Source: Dendrophyllia cribrosa
Taxonomy: Eukaryota > Cnidaria > Anthozoa > Scleractinia > Dendrophylliidae
DNA length: 64,000 nt
Direction: 5' to 3'
Assembly (NCBI GenBank): GCA_024195265.1
Contig: JAJLRJ010000010.1
Coordinates: 10,427,154-10,491,153, forward strand
Shown here: positions 53,785 to 64,000 of the stretch, in pieces
Layout: the number at the start of each line of letters is the position of its first letter
Numbering within the stretch: the first letter of the stretch is position 1
Position numbers and translations under genes: made by a program
Notes under the pieces: model-generated
What the model saw: only the letters and a program-made list of their open reading frames with translations
The model's database searches: none
What the model was told of the DNA's origin: nothing

Positions 53785-56700
53785 TTACACATTCAAGTCT
53801 TCGACTTTTGCGTACAACTGGTTGTCGTAAATGTGCATGTTGATCAGCTTCTGTGAATGGATAAAACATTCAGATAATTATCGCTATTGAATAGGTATTA
53901 GTATAATCATTTAACATGCGCCAAGTCCTGGAAATATATTCTTCAGAGGTGAAAATGGGATGCAAAACGTCAAAGTAAAGTTAGTAACAGGCGAATTTTT
54001 TGATATCTTCTAATATGCTTTATTCTCGTTCAGTGTTTACTACATGATTACGCTCGAGCTCTTATCTTACCACATCCGCTATTAAATGAAGGGACGGTCA
54101 TACCGAAATATTTGACGTGTTTCTTTTTTTTTAGGCCGATGTATTGTTCTGTGCTTGAAAGCACAAAAGATACATTTTCAATTTATAAATTAAAAGTAAC
54201 CAAAAGGTATTAAGCTCAAAAAGTCAACTGCAAAAATTTTCAATTGCCGAAAACAAACGAAGGCGCCATTGTTACATTTCTTTAACACATTGAACGTCAT
54301 TCCCATTGTAATAAAAAAAAGACACAAATCAAACCCCTTGTTATTGTTTTGGTAACTGCATATCTCACCTTGTGTTGGTTCTCCATATCTTTTAGCTGTT
54401 TTGTCAAAGCAGTGAATGATGGTCTTGCTTGTGGTTTATTTTACCAACAGTTCATCATAATTTGATACCTGTGGAAAATAAAAGCAATTTTCCTTTAATC
54501 ACATCCACTCAATATTTATGCGTTTTTATGGGTTTTATTTATTCTAATGTATCGTTTTAGAAATGGTTCAAACTTTCAGTAATAAGCTCTTGAAAACTTA
54601 GAGAGCTTATTTTTTTCAGAATCAACTCTGCGTACATTTAATAGTTGAATAGTGAAATATTTCTTGTTTTAAACGTGGCGTTAGTGAGTCGACGTCATCT
54701 AATCAATCAGCATGCAGAAGTTAACTAAACATTTATATGATTGTGTAAGGTACAATTTATCATCCACATGTGGTGGTTTAGGCATCCTGTATCCTTCCTG
54801 AAGCAGACTTGCAATTTTCCTGCCATCCATTCGTGGATATGGGGAACCACCTAACAATAAAAGAAAGCGGTTTGTTATCGGGAAAAACTAAGGATGATAC
54901 TACCGCCTCAAAAGCAATTATGATTAAAGTCACGTGAAACAACATGATGCATTGAAATCCATGATGAATAATTTTAAATGTATGTAGACAAGTCAGTTTG
55001 ATAAAGAAAATATAAAAGAGTGTTTTAATTTTCGATTCAGAATTATTATGTGGCGGTCCGCTATTTTCCAACTGTCATTCGCGGTGTCTTTCCTTCTGGA
55101 GATCCTGGAATTTTTTCATATTTTTCAGTTGTGTATAAGCTGGCCTGTTAGTAACCAAGCTTACTCGGAACCGCCATGTGAAAATATCGGCCCCGTTGCT
55201 CGGTCCATACTGTCACGACCTCGCCCATATCAGTCTCCCAGTTCGGCACTCGCGCTTGGTTAATAAGAGACATGCATGTATTTAATACATATTTTAGTAG
55301 GTTTTATTTGCTAAAGTGGGTGGGGAGAAGAGCTTGCGTTGGCATGAAACCTTTATAACTTTAAAAACATTCAACCAATACCCACACAACTTCGTTACTT
55401 TTTTTAAATTTGATGTGAAAAAGTTTTGTTCATGACCTGTGAGGTTTCCATGGCAATCAGATATTGACGAGCATGTTAACCCAAATTGTCTGCTTAAATT
55501 TAAATTTACACTTGCAATATAATATTATTTTATAATTTTTCTTTTGATTTTGATTAATTTTGACTCAAGTTTGGCGCTTTTCTTAATCCAATACGGCGGA
55601 TCTAAGATGGCAGCCATTCGGAATAACTTTCCTGAACTAAGACAGCATTGGTCGTTCTTTAAAGACTCCAATTTTCATAGCCATAACTTTATTTTCTTTG
55701 AATTCCCACGGTCCGAGAAGACAAAAGATGCCTGCTCTGAATAGGGTAAGTATAGAAAAGAAGAGTAAAAGAAAAAGAAAAAATCAACTTACCTACTGTA
55801 AAAATCTCATAAAGGAGAATGCCATAACTCCACCTTTAAAAAAGTGGGAGCACAGAATCAGAAAAATAACCACCAAAAACAACATCGTTAAGTTGCAATT
55901 CAGTAATTGATTTACTTACACGTCGCTTTTGGTGGTATACGTTCCATACAGCAATGATTCATAAGCAGTCCACTTCACTGGCAAACGACCCTGAAAGTTA
56001 AAACATAACATGGAACGATTCAAGATCATCAAAAATAGCATAAAACTACAGTGAACTCTCTCCAAGCCGGACACCCTTGGGACCTGCTCCTGCTGTCAAC
56101 CTTCTACAAAGTTAATGTCACCTGGCACTAGATATTTGTGACCGGTCAGAAATAAAACAGAATCGTTCTCATTATCTTAGAGCCTGGAACAGGCTAACTT
56201 AAAAAGTTGAACAAATGGTCAAACAAAGTGTTAAGTGTTTTGTTCCGTTCACAAAAGACATTTAACCAATAATTAGTGTCTTTTCTTGAATGATAAAATC
56301 AGTTTCTGTTTTTTAATGTTGTGGTTAGTCATCTTTTTACAAAAAGGCAGTTTTAGTGTCTGCCTTTAGAGGTATTTATAACGAGAACGTTTCAATAAAA
56401 CTGACCGCTGTCCGGCATACAAAAGTGTCCGCCTTAAAGAGAGTTTAGTCACAGACAAACAAATGAAATTCGGCCGGCACTAGCCAACCATGTCTGTCAT
56501 AGAGAGGTGTCCGCCCTACGGGGGTGTCCGCTTGTCTGTTTTAAAAAAAAAAACTAGTAAGCAAGTGAGTAGGAGAATTTTGTCCAAAAATAAATGAAAA
56601 TACACAAAACAAGATAGAGCCGCTATTTTGATTTACTGGTATTAGATTCCAAGTGCAATAATGAATCCTAGTATTTTCACCATATGATTTATATTCAGCT

Positions 56701-59700
56701 TGTTACCCTCGTCTTTCTTTCGTAAATGTTTTCCTGTTGCACATCTCTAGCCATTCCAAAGTCTGTAACTTTACACGTTTCTCGTTCGCCAACCAACACA
56801 TTGCGAGCTGCAAGATCTCGGTGAATGATCTATAAGAAACGGTTAAAGTGGCTATGAAGTAAAAAATTATTAATGCTCATTTGAAGGGCTTTTTAAAATA
56901 ATGAAGAATGGCGTTTTCCGATTTGAAATATCATTTTTCTTTTCAGAGATATTTGAGTTTTTGTGTTATGCAAATTAGCAAATTAATGACGTCATGAATG
57001 CTTCCATTGAAAAGATAGATCACAAAATCAAGAATATCTCTGAAAATATAAGAGTGATATTATTCAAACTTATTCACCAATAATGACCTTCAAGAAAGGT
57101 ACAACATGCAGCAGAGCATGTTGTAACCATGGCAACACTCTTGGCTCCAGTCCCTTTTTGTTGTAAACCATATATCTCAATTTCCTATCAAATCAGGCGA
57201 GACAGACAGTCCTGCTCGAAACACACATAGAGCCCATGTTGCTGTAGGTCTCCTAATAAACTCATTTACAGTGAATGACGTTTGGTTAAGACAAAAAATG
57301 GGAAGGCCAGTTCTGCAAAAACTTGACCTGGAAGCAAAACTGTTGCCATGGCAACAGCACAATGGGTATCATTTTATGCCTTGTCTGATGTACATTGCTG
57401 GTGCCAAGTTTGAAGAGCACCGCTGTAATAGTTCTAAAGATATTCTACATTTTGTAAATTTGTCTTCCCTTAGAGCATTGATGACGTCATCACTTTTTAC
57501 ACAAAAACTTGAATATCTCCGTAATTAGAGGCAACATTTCAAAACCAGAAAGCACTATTCTTCTTGTCTTAAAAGGTCTTTCAAATAAGCTTCAGTTGTT
57601 TTTTACTTCATAGGCACTTTAAGCAAACAGTGAAAACTAAAACATGAAAGGTGGATCGCACTTCAGGACATTAATCAAATCAAAAATCGCTTCTTTGGAC
57701 CAACCCTTCAGATCATGTATTACAATTCATTTATTCATAATGTATATAAACTACTGTAAAATGAAGTTATGTAGTTGGATTCGTCTCAAAATTTCCGCTC
57801 CCATTGAAGTTGCCTGGGTTAAGATAAATTAAACTCTATGGTGCTTCACACAACGCAATCAAATGAAATGTCTTTACGTACAGATCGTGATGATAGGTAA
57901 CTCATTCCATCAGCAATTTGCCACGCGAATTTCATCAGTTGCTGTGAAGTCAGACTGGTTTGTGGTTTGATATCCGGGTCTTTGTAATAAGTGTCATTTA
58001 ATCCACGGCTTTTTCTCAGGTAACCAAGAAGATCTCCATAAGGCACATACTCGATCAACACCCATAAAGGCTCTGGTAAATGAAGAATCATTACACAAGT
58101 CACACAGTAAAAACATAATGTTAGCGGCGATAATGAGGCGACGATGAGCATTCCATGATACATTTCTGGATGATTAAGATTATAAAGGGGCAGCACTAAT
58201 GTTCAGTTTAGTTTATTGATTGTCACAAACAAAATAATAGATAAATAACATTACATCAAAAGCGAAAATAAACTACATAGCATAAACGTGTGACAGAAGA
58301 ACTATCCCCTCACAAGTCACACAGTAAAAACATAATGTTAGCGGCGATAATGAGGCGACGATGAGCATTCCATGATACATTTCTGGATGATTAAGATTAT
58401 AAAGGGGCAGCACTAATGTTCAGTTTAGTTTATTGATTGTCACAAACAAAATGATAGATAAATAACATTACCTCAAAAGCGAAAATAAACTACATAGCAT
58501 AAACGTGTGAAAGAAGAACTATCCCATCAGGTTAAAAATGGTAATACATAACAAAATGACAATCAGTGAACACCGGGTTGGTGAAAGGAGTGAGAAATGT
58601 GGCGAGTTTGTTAAGGTAGTAAGACTATCAAACATCAGTCGTTTTGTATCCCAGCTAGCGAAATTATTTCCACAAAATGCGCTGCTCCCTTTCATTCTAA
58701 ATACATTATGCGTAGTGTCAAAATGACTTGTAAAACCTTTTTTGGTATTAAAAGTGAGAAATCGTTTTGCAGTATACCATCAATATCTTCATCTTTGTGA
58801 TAGAAAGATCCGTGCAGTGATTTTACCAACTTCAGCAGTCGCTAAGTAAATATGAATTTGATGAAGGCTGAAAGGGAATTCGAATCAGAATAGGCCTAGG
58901 GTTCGACAACAATTCCAGCTCAAACACTTTTAAAGATTACTTTTAATTACAACGCTACCATTATAAGATCTTTCGCTCATTTATCATTCATTGCAGTTCA
59001 CATTAAAAACAATAGATAGCATAATATAGAAGTGCACACACTTCTATATTATTATCTCAAATTATCTAATACTTTACCAGATTCAGTGACACATCCCAGT
59101 AGTTTGATAACGTGCGGATGAGGTTTCAGAGTCTTCATTACTTCAAGTTCTGACAACAAATCCTTCCTGTCAGACTCGGGAGCTGTGTCTAAAAGTAACC
59201 AACCGGGCAAAAAAAAAGTGAAGCTACACAATTTATGTATAAATTCATAACAATTCTCCATTTGCTGTTTGTTATCGAAAGAACAAACAGACCACCGCAG
59301 AAAAAGCTAGATGGCTTACTTTTAAGCATTTTAACAGCAACTGTAGTCTTTCCTGGTCTGCCTCGAAGATCTATCGCCGTTCCCTTGGCAACCTGACCAA
59401 AAGCACCTTTACCGATGACCTTTTCTATAGTTACGTAGTCTCTTGCAACTTCCCAACGTGTCGATGGATGAAGAGGCGCGTAATCAACCCCTTGAGATGG
59501 ACTTTGCACCTGTGGGGTGCTTGGTCTCGTTAGATCTCTGGAGTCGCTTTGAGATGAAGATACCTCTTGCAAATCCATGTACGCAGCTCTACTTGGATGA
59601 AAATGAGTCGGTTGAACTTCGTCCATAGCTATTTCATTCTGACAAAAAAAAAAATACCGTTTCTTGAGGAACTCGTCGATATGCGTGCAGTTCAAATATT

Positions 59701-61918
59701 TTATGAAAAAGAGGAATAATGTCTTTCCCAAACTTAAACTAACAATAACATGTCAAAAGTACATAACTTTGGATAACGGCGTAAAGCTATGTTCTTGTCA
59801 CAGATTGTACATATCATACTGTTTACCGAGCAAAAATAGTGTTTAACTTTATATAACAGCCTTAATTTCAAAGGATTATTTTAGAGCGTCTAGCTGTGCA
59901 TAAGCCTTATATTCAGTAAAAATGCAATCAATAACATTTTCGTAGTGACCTGTAAACATTTCAACCCTCTCTATTTATGGCGCATTTTACGAGAAAGAAT
60001 AACAACCTAATGCTATGTACAAACGTAAGAACGAAAAATGTATAGTCTGGTCACCAATAAAACATGTTTCACAGTGAAAAGTGTTCACATCAGACGGTGC
60101 CGTGCACGAATCATGATCGAAACATGTTTATATCTGAGCATGATTGAAACTACCCAACGGGGTAGTTACGAAACACCTTAGTGCAAATGTACTCTCCTTA
60201 TTAAAAATTGCATTGTTCTTTGTTTCCGAAGAACTTGAGAAGTGATATTAAAGCACAAAATCATGCAACAGCAAGTTCAAGCTCTATTTTTTGAGTTCGT
60301 GTTTAATTATAAAGATTTCATGCGGTCTGTTTCGTAAAAGAGCACAAATTTAAGAACCAGGCGTGAAACGTGTTTTGAAATAAGCAACTAATCTGACCAA
60401 TGAAATTGCAAACATGTTTATGGGAAACGTTTTTGTTGGAACATGGAACAGGTTTCGGTGCTGATGTGAACACAGAAAAATGCTTTCTCTTTTTCTTCTG
60501 TTTTCTACAGACGAAGGGATACTATTATATGCTTCCCTTGAAGTACCAAAGAGATAACGATAAACTACTTTATAATATAGAGGGCAAAATTACTGAATGC
60601 TGATTGGCTAACGAAGAGGGCATTTTTTCTTAATTAACGGAAAAATTACTCGCTCCTGATTGGTTGAGCATCAAAATTTCTCACTCGTGATTGGTTGAGC
60701 GCGTCGTTCTCGTTGCACCCCAGTTGGCTTGGCGGGATTTTGGAGAAAATTTACAAACGGAGCGCTCGCATGTTTTACCGGAATTTTAATTGTAAAAAAA
60801 GGAATGAAATCGGGTGATACGTAAGAAAGGAATTCTATAGATGAATTACAGCATTTTACGGCAAACAGGAAGCGATTATTTGTGTTAAAACTTGGATTAA
60901 CTAGGAGCCTACAGGCCAGTTTGCGACGTTGAAGACCTCGAAGAAATTCATTCATGGCGACAAAAGGTTTTAAAATTCCATCACTTCATTGAATATATGC
61001 GGATTTCTGCGGACCTAAAGAAAAGAACTTTGACAGATTTTGCTGAAAGGGACAATTTATATTTAACAGGAGAGAAAATAAGGCCGAAAGAAGCGAAAGA
61101 AAGCAATTAAACGTGCAAATTAGTTTGAACTCGCCATTTGTTGTTGTAATCAAAGCGACAAAAACTTCACAACACAGGCACGCTTAAATAAAATTAGCTT
61201 TGTTTTTGCCGTAAAGTGTCTTTTATCGATAAATTAGGCTTTGTTTTCTAGACTCGTAACAGCCAAATGTATCTTTGACATTGGAAATTTATTTAACAAC
61301 AGTAAGTTGAAAAGCTTTTCTTGTTACGATTTGCGATAAAGTATTTTCATTTCGGGTCGGTTTCTAGTCTGAGTGACTCTTGAAAAGTGTGAATAGTTTC
61401 CCATAATTTTGCCCTCTATATTATAAACAAGTAATCGCATGTTCCCTCGTAAAATTAAGGATTAATACCATGCATGTTATTAGAAGCTGTACAGCTTCTG
61501 AATACACGCGTGATGTTAATCCTTAATTTTACTCGGGCTCATGCGATTACATATACAAACTAATACACAGACTTACGTCATAGGCTCCTCCATCGTCATA
61601 TGATCTGAGAAAACACAAAAGTTTGAGATGAAAAATAATTTCAGTTACTAGCAATGTTTGAACTGAACGGTCGATGTAATTCAGATTTGGCTTCTATCTT
61701 AAATCCAAATAAATTACCTTTTTTAAACGGTAAGCCGGGTGGCAATATTACAAACACAGCCACCGCACGAAGTACACTCCACTATTATGTTATCTTTGTT
61801 CACAAACCTTCCTTGCGAAAAGCGCTACAACCGTGGACAAAATAGCTTGGGACACTTAAGAAAATACTACACAATGACAATTTTTTTCGAAGAGAGAAAC
61901 TATCGTTCCATTTCCTAG

Positions 61919-61952
<34 letters not shown>

Positions 61953-63241
61953 ACCCCCAATACAAAGTTGAGACATTGTGGCTTGGTTATATGCATAAAA
62001 CTCAACATTGTATTGGGGGTGGGGAGGTGGAGGTAACGACAAAGTCAATTTGTGGGGAAAAAGGTTAAGTGTCCCAAAACTTCTGACAGGATTGTAGATG
62101 GTCATGCAAGTCTTGTGTATTAGACTTAATATTGCCAAAAGAGCAACTGCTTCTTATCGGTCGTTTTGTTTAGGGTTACGCCCGTCATGTAACAGTGGCA
62201 CCTTAGATTCTGAAGCAACTTCAATCTGACCCGACCGGAAACCATCACACCACGTGAGGTGACGCGTGACGGGTAAGAATCACAATGCTTCCCCATTGGT
62301 TGTCCGACTACCATGACGCAAACACTACGGCTATATAAACAGCCATTCTGCGACCAAAAAGAACAACTGACCTGCTCTCACTCAATGAGTACTGAACGCA
62401 ACTGACGAAAAAAAACACTTAACTTTCCGAAACCGGTCTTGCTAATAAAGTTCTTTTCAGAACATAATGGCCACCCATTCATGCAGAAATAAAAACGGCC
62501 AGCCAACCATCCTGAATCTTCTTAACTGATTCTTACAAACCTATAGCTGGCACCTTACAACCCTAAAAGGAAACCCCATCACGGGGTCTCGCTCATTTCC
62601 TAGCGCTCCGGTTGTTGCTTACCGCAAGGTCAATAATCTCTCCAAACGACTTTCTAGTCCGAGGGATTAGCGTTAACGACAGGACAATTTATTTCTCCAA
62701 ATGACTTTAAGTCTGAGGGTTTAAAATCCTGAAATGAACACTGAATAACGGAGTTATATGCGGTAAGGAGGGTGACAATATTACAAACACCTGGATAGAT
62801 GGTCGCATTATCGTGCTAATTAATAATGATGACGGGTTAATAGAAAAGGGTCTCAACATGCACAGTAAAACACTGACCATCTACTAAACCCACCATGCGA
62901 AGTAAATACAGGACTGTCATTAGTAGCAGCCATTCAGCTATGGCCGACAGCTGTGAACAAGATGACCGGCAACTCAAAGCATTAAAATAAAGGACAACAG
63001 CCAGAGGCTAAATTGACTTTAGCCAGAGGCTAAATTGACTTTTAATGTTCGTCTACTTTCCGTGTGTACGTAAATGCTTAGTGACAGCCCTGGGATGCAG
63101 TAGAAACGAAGATATTTACATTAAAAAAACACATTTTAAAACGCTAAATGGCAATTTAATTAATAACCTTTAATAACTACAAATAGGAGAGAAGAAAATA
63201 TTGGTCTTTTATTTCATCGTACCTTTTTTTTCCTGCAGTTC
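53785..63241 (-). CDS. Receptor tyrosine kinase, intracellular part, with in-frame nonsense codon
   Basis: Exons in gene order: 63223-63241 and 61577-61604 (tentative juxtamembrane microexons), 59320-59638, 59078-59188, 57882-58072, 56707-56829, 55920-55990, 55793-55833, 54754-54850, 54369-54468 and 53785-53850. All have GT-AG borders and compatible phases. The kinase landmarks follow in order: [31 protein letters not shown] (RTK-type catalytic loop), [34 protein letters not shown], and RPSF. The final exon ends [14 protein letters not shown] and a stop at 53785-53787. At 54441-54443, just after CW of the last kinase subdomain, a TAA interrupts the frame. The extracellular and membrane parts lie beyond the window. 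The RTK subfamily cannot be fixed without them. Confidence 0.85.
56040..56545. repeat. Degenerate Tigger-like MITE remnant
   Basis: Starts CTACAGTGAACTCTCTCCAAG and has GGACACCC, GTGTCCGCC and AGAGAGGTGTCCG words near its right side. Related scraps lie at 41935-42045 and 42515-42660 in the SEA gene introns. No clear right terminus or TA duplication. Confidence 0.5.
56847..57618. mobile_element. TTAA-flanked MITE 2
   Basis: Ends AGTGGCTATGAAGTAAAAAA and TTTTTTACTTCATAGGCACT, flanked by TTAA (56843-56846 and 57619-57622). Its ends resemble those of MITE 1. Inserted in an intron of the kinase gene. Confidence 0.85.
58094..58527 (+). repeat. Tandem duplication, 217-bp unit, in kinase intron
   Basis: Unit 58094-58310 is followed directly by a nearly identical copy at 58311-58527. 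It begins 22 bases from an exon of the kinase gene (ends 58072), so it lengthens the intron just upstream of the acceptor. Confidence 0.9.
60571..61424. mobile_element. ~850-bp MITE with TATAATATAGAGGGCAAAATTA ends
   Basis: The left end TATAATATAGAGGGCAAAAT is matched by the inverted copy ATTTTGCCCTCTATATTATA at about 61405-61424. Inside the left part, GATTGGTTGAGC-type words repeat three times (60600-60700). No transposase ORF. Confidence 0.7.
61431..61549. repeat. Imperfect hairpin around AGAAGCTGTACAGCTTCT
   Basis: TAATCGCATG ... AAAATTAAGGATTAA ... AGAAGCTGTACAGCTTCT ... TTAATCCTTAATTTTA ... CATGCGATTA. It lies seven bases outside the preceding MITE. Confidence 0.65.
61919..61950 (+). 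repeat. Poly-C run (~32)
   Basis: C homopolymer followed by TCACCCCCAATACAA; an inverted TTGTATTGGGGGTGG lies at about 62008-62023. Confidence 0.85.
62100..62600. other. Possible solo LTR or promoter-like segment
   Basis: Contains a TATA-like GCTATATAAACAG (62330-62342), a downstream CTGCTCTCACTCAATG and an AATAAAG polyadenylation-type word (62445). That is the order of an LTR U3-R-U5, but TG..CA ends and a target duplication were not found. Confidence 0.3.
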
Positions 63242-63277
63242 CTAGGAAAGGAGAAAAGAAACTAATATTTCAGTTAA

Positions 63278-63995
63278 GGTTACAGTGTACCTTCGGGGGT
63301 GTCTCCAGTATAACAGCTCTAGCGTCTTAAGATTACACTTAATATACCTAAACCCCGATATCAAATTAAAGCTTATAAAGCTGGCTATCTAAATATGGAA
63401 ACCATTTGGTAAGAAAATGAATTGTCGAATTTTTTACGACGTCTAAATTCGAACTTCCGAATCAGCTTTAAAACGCTATAACTCAAAGCGATTATTGTAT
63501 TTTGCTAATTTGATTTGTTCTCGGATTTCCGGACCCGAAGCGCTAAAAAAGGTGTCGGCGATTTCCCATATTCAATTGCAATGAAAAGTTACAGAATATT
63601 TTCGAAAAAGGGAGAAAAAAAGTTGGATTGATCGCACGGAAATGGCTCTTGACGAAAAAGTTTTCGGAAATAAGAAATTCGCCGATAAATTTTTGTTGAT
63701 TTTATGTTAGCCAAGCTTCTGTCCAAATTTGAGGAAAATCGAACAAATTCCCTTTGAGTTGTAGTTCTTTAAAGTGTCCCCTACAAGCGAAAAATTAACT
63801 TTGAGAAAACAGCGCTTAAAAAAAACATATCGCTTCATAAACAAACTCCGCCCACAAAAGTTATATCGTCATTTCTCCGTCAATTTTCACTATTTTTCGA
63901 TAATTTTTTTTGGATGAAAGTTCATTCTGTAAACTTTATTTTGACGCCAAAAAAAAATTTTCAATAAATTTTCGATCTGAAGGTACACTGTAACC
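63278..63995. mobile_element. TTAA-flanked MITE 3
   Basis: Ends GGTTACAGTGTACCTTC and GAAGGTACACTGTAACC, flanked by TTAA (63274-63277 and 63996-63999). Non-coding, 718 bases. Confidence 0.85.
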
Positions 63996-64000
63996 TTAAG

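Noticed and set aside
55048..55263. Plus-strand ORF with [15 protein letters not shown] inside the kinase gene
   Set aside because: Superficially like a kinase subdomain, but it is on the wrong strand; the real exon for that motif is 55793-55833 on the minus strand.

Overview
The window is animal genomic DNA, most likely from an anthozoan cnidarian and probably a stony coral. Genes are split by introns with GT-AG borders. The DNA is AT-rich and crowded with short inverted-repeat transposons. There is an interstitial TTAGGG-type telomeric patch. The receptor tyrosine kinase, the Ig and SEA-domain receptor pieces, and a C2H2-type transposon protein that I recall as common in cnidarian genomes all fit. 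The organism call is inference; nothing in the window names the species.

Layout. 1-3.4 kb: a decayed Penelope-like retroelement on the minus strand (RT plus GIY-YIG), with its tail at 1-1.13 kb. 3.4-8.7 kb: MITEs, G/C homopolymers and a LINE tail. 8.7-13.7 kb: two copies of one immunoglobulin-like exon on the minus strand inside a partly inverted segmental duplication; the second copy is frameshifted. 13.7-15.9 kb: a pogo/Tigger-like MITE and a long inverted repeat.

16.3-28.64 kb: a Polinton/Maverick-type (adintovirus-like) endogenous viral element, the centrepiece of the window. It carries protein-primed DNA polymerase B, a retroviral-type integrase, four small membrane or hypothetical proteins, a conserved unknown protein, a packaging ATPase, a probable major capsid protein, a coiled-coil membrane protein and a second probable capsid/penton protein cut off at its 5' end. 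Eleven of the ORFs begin within a few bases of the same short motif (GTATATATG or GTATACATATG read on the plus strand for minus-strand genes), usually squeezed between the stop codon of one gene and the ATG of the next. The element is decaying: frameshifts in the ATPase and a small gene, one nonsense codon, a likely loss of the ExoIII catalytic Asp in the polymerase, no protease gene seen, and no right terminus. At its left edge is a 163-bp near-perfect palindrome.

28.9-39 kb: a LINE tail, a small CCHC zinc-knuckle gene (29.3-30.6 kb), then mostly non-coding DNA with tandem duplications and one TIR element. 39-52 kb: a plus-strand receptor-like gene with a SEA domain, one transmembrane helix and a tail carrying ITIM- and ITSM-like tyrosine motifs. 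Its large intron holds two TTAA-flanked transposons that share one TTAA, the larger being 3.96 kb with arms of about 1.27 kb. 53.8-63.3 kb: a minus-strand receptor tyrosine kinase whose exons can be followed through the whole kinase domain to the natural stop, but with an in-frame nonsense codon in the C-lobe. The window ends in another TTAA-flanked MITE.

The viral element looks like one replication, integration and packaging module. The host genes look like cell-surface signalling receptors. The rest is transposon sediment. Every identification here comes from reading motifs by eye; no database search was run.
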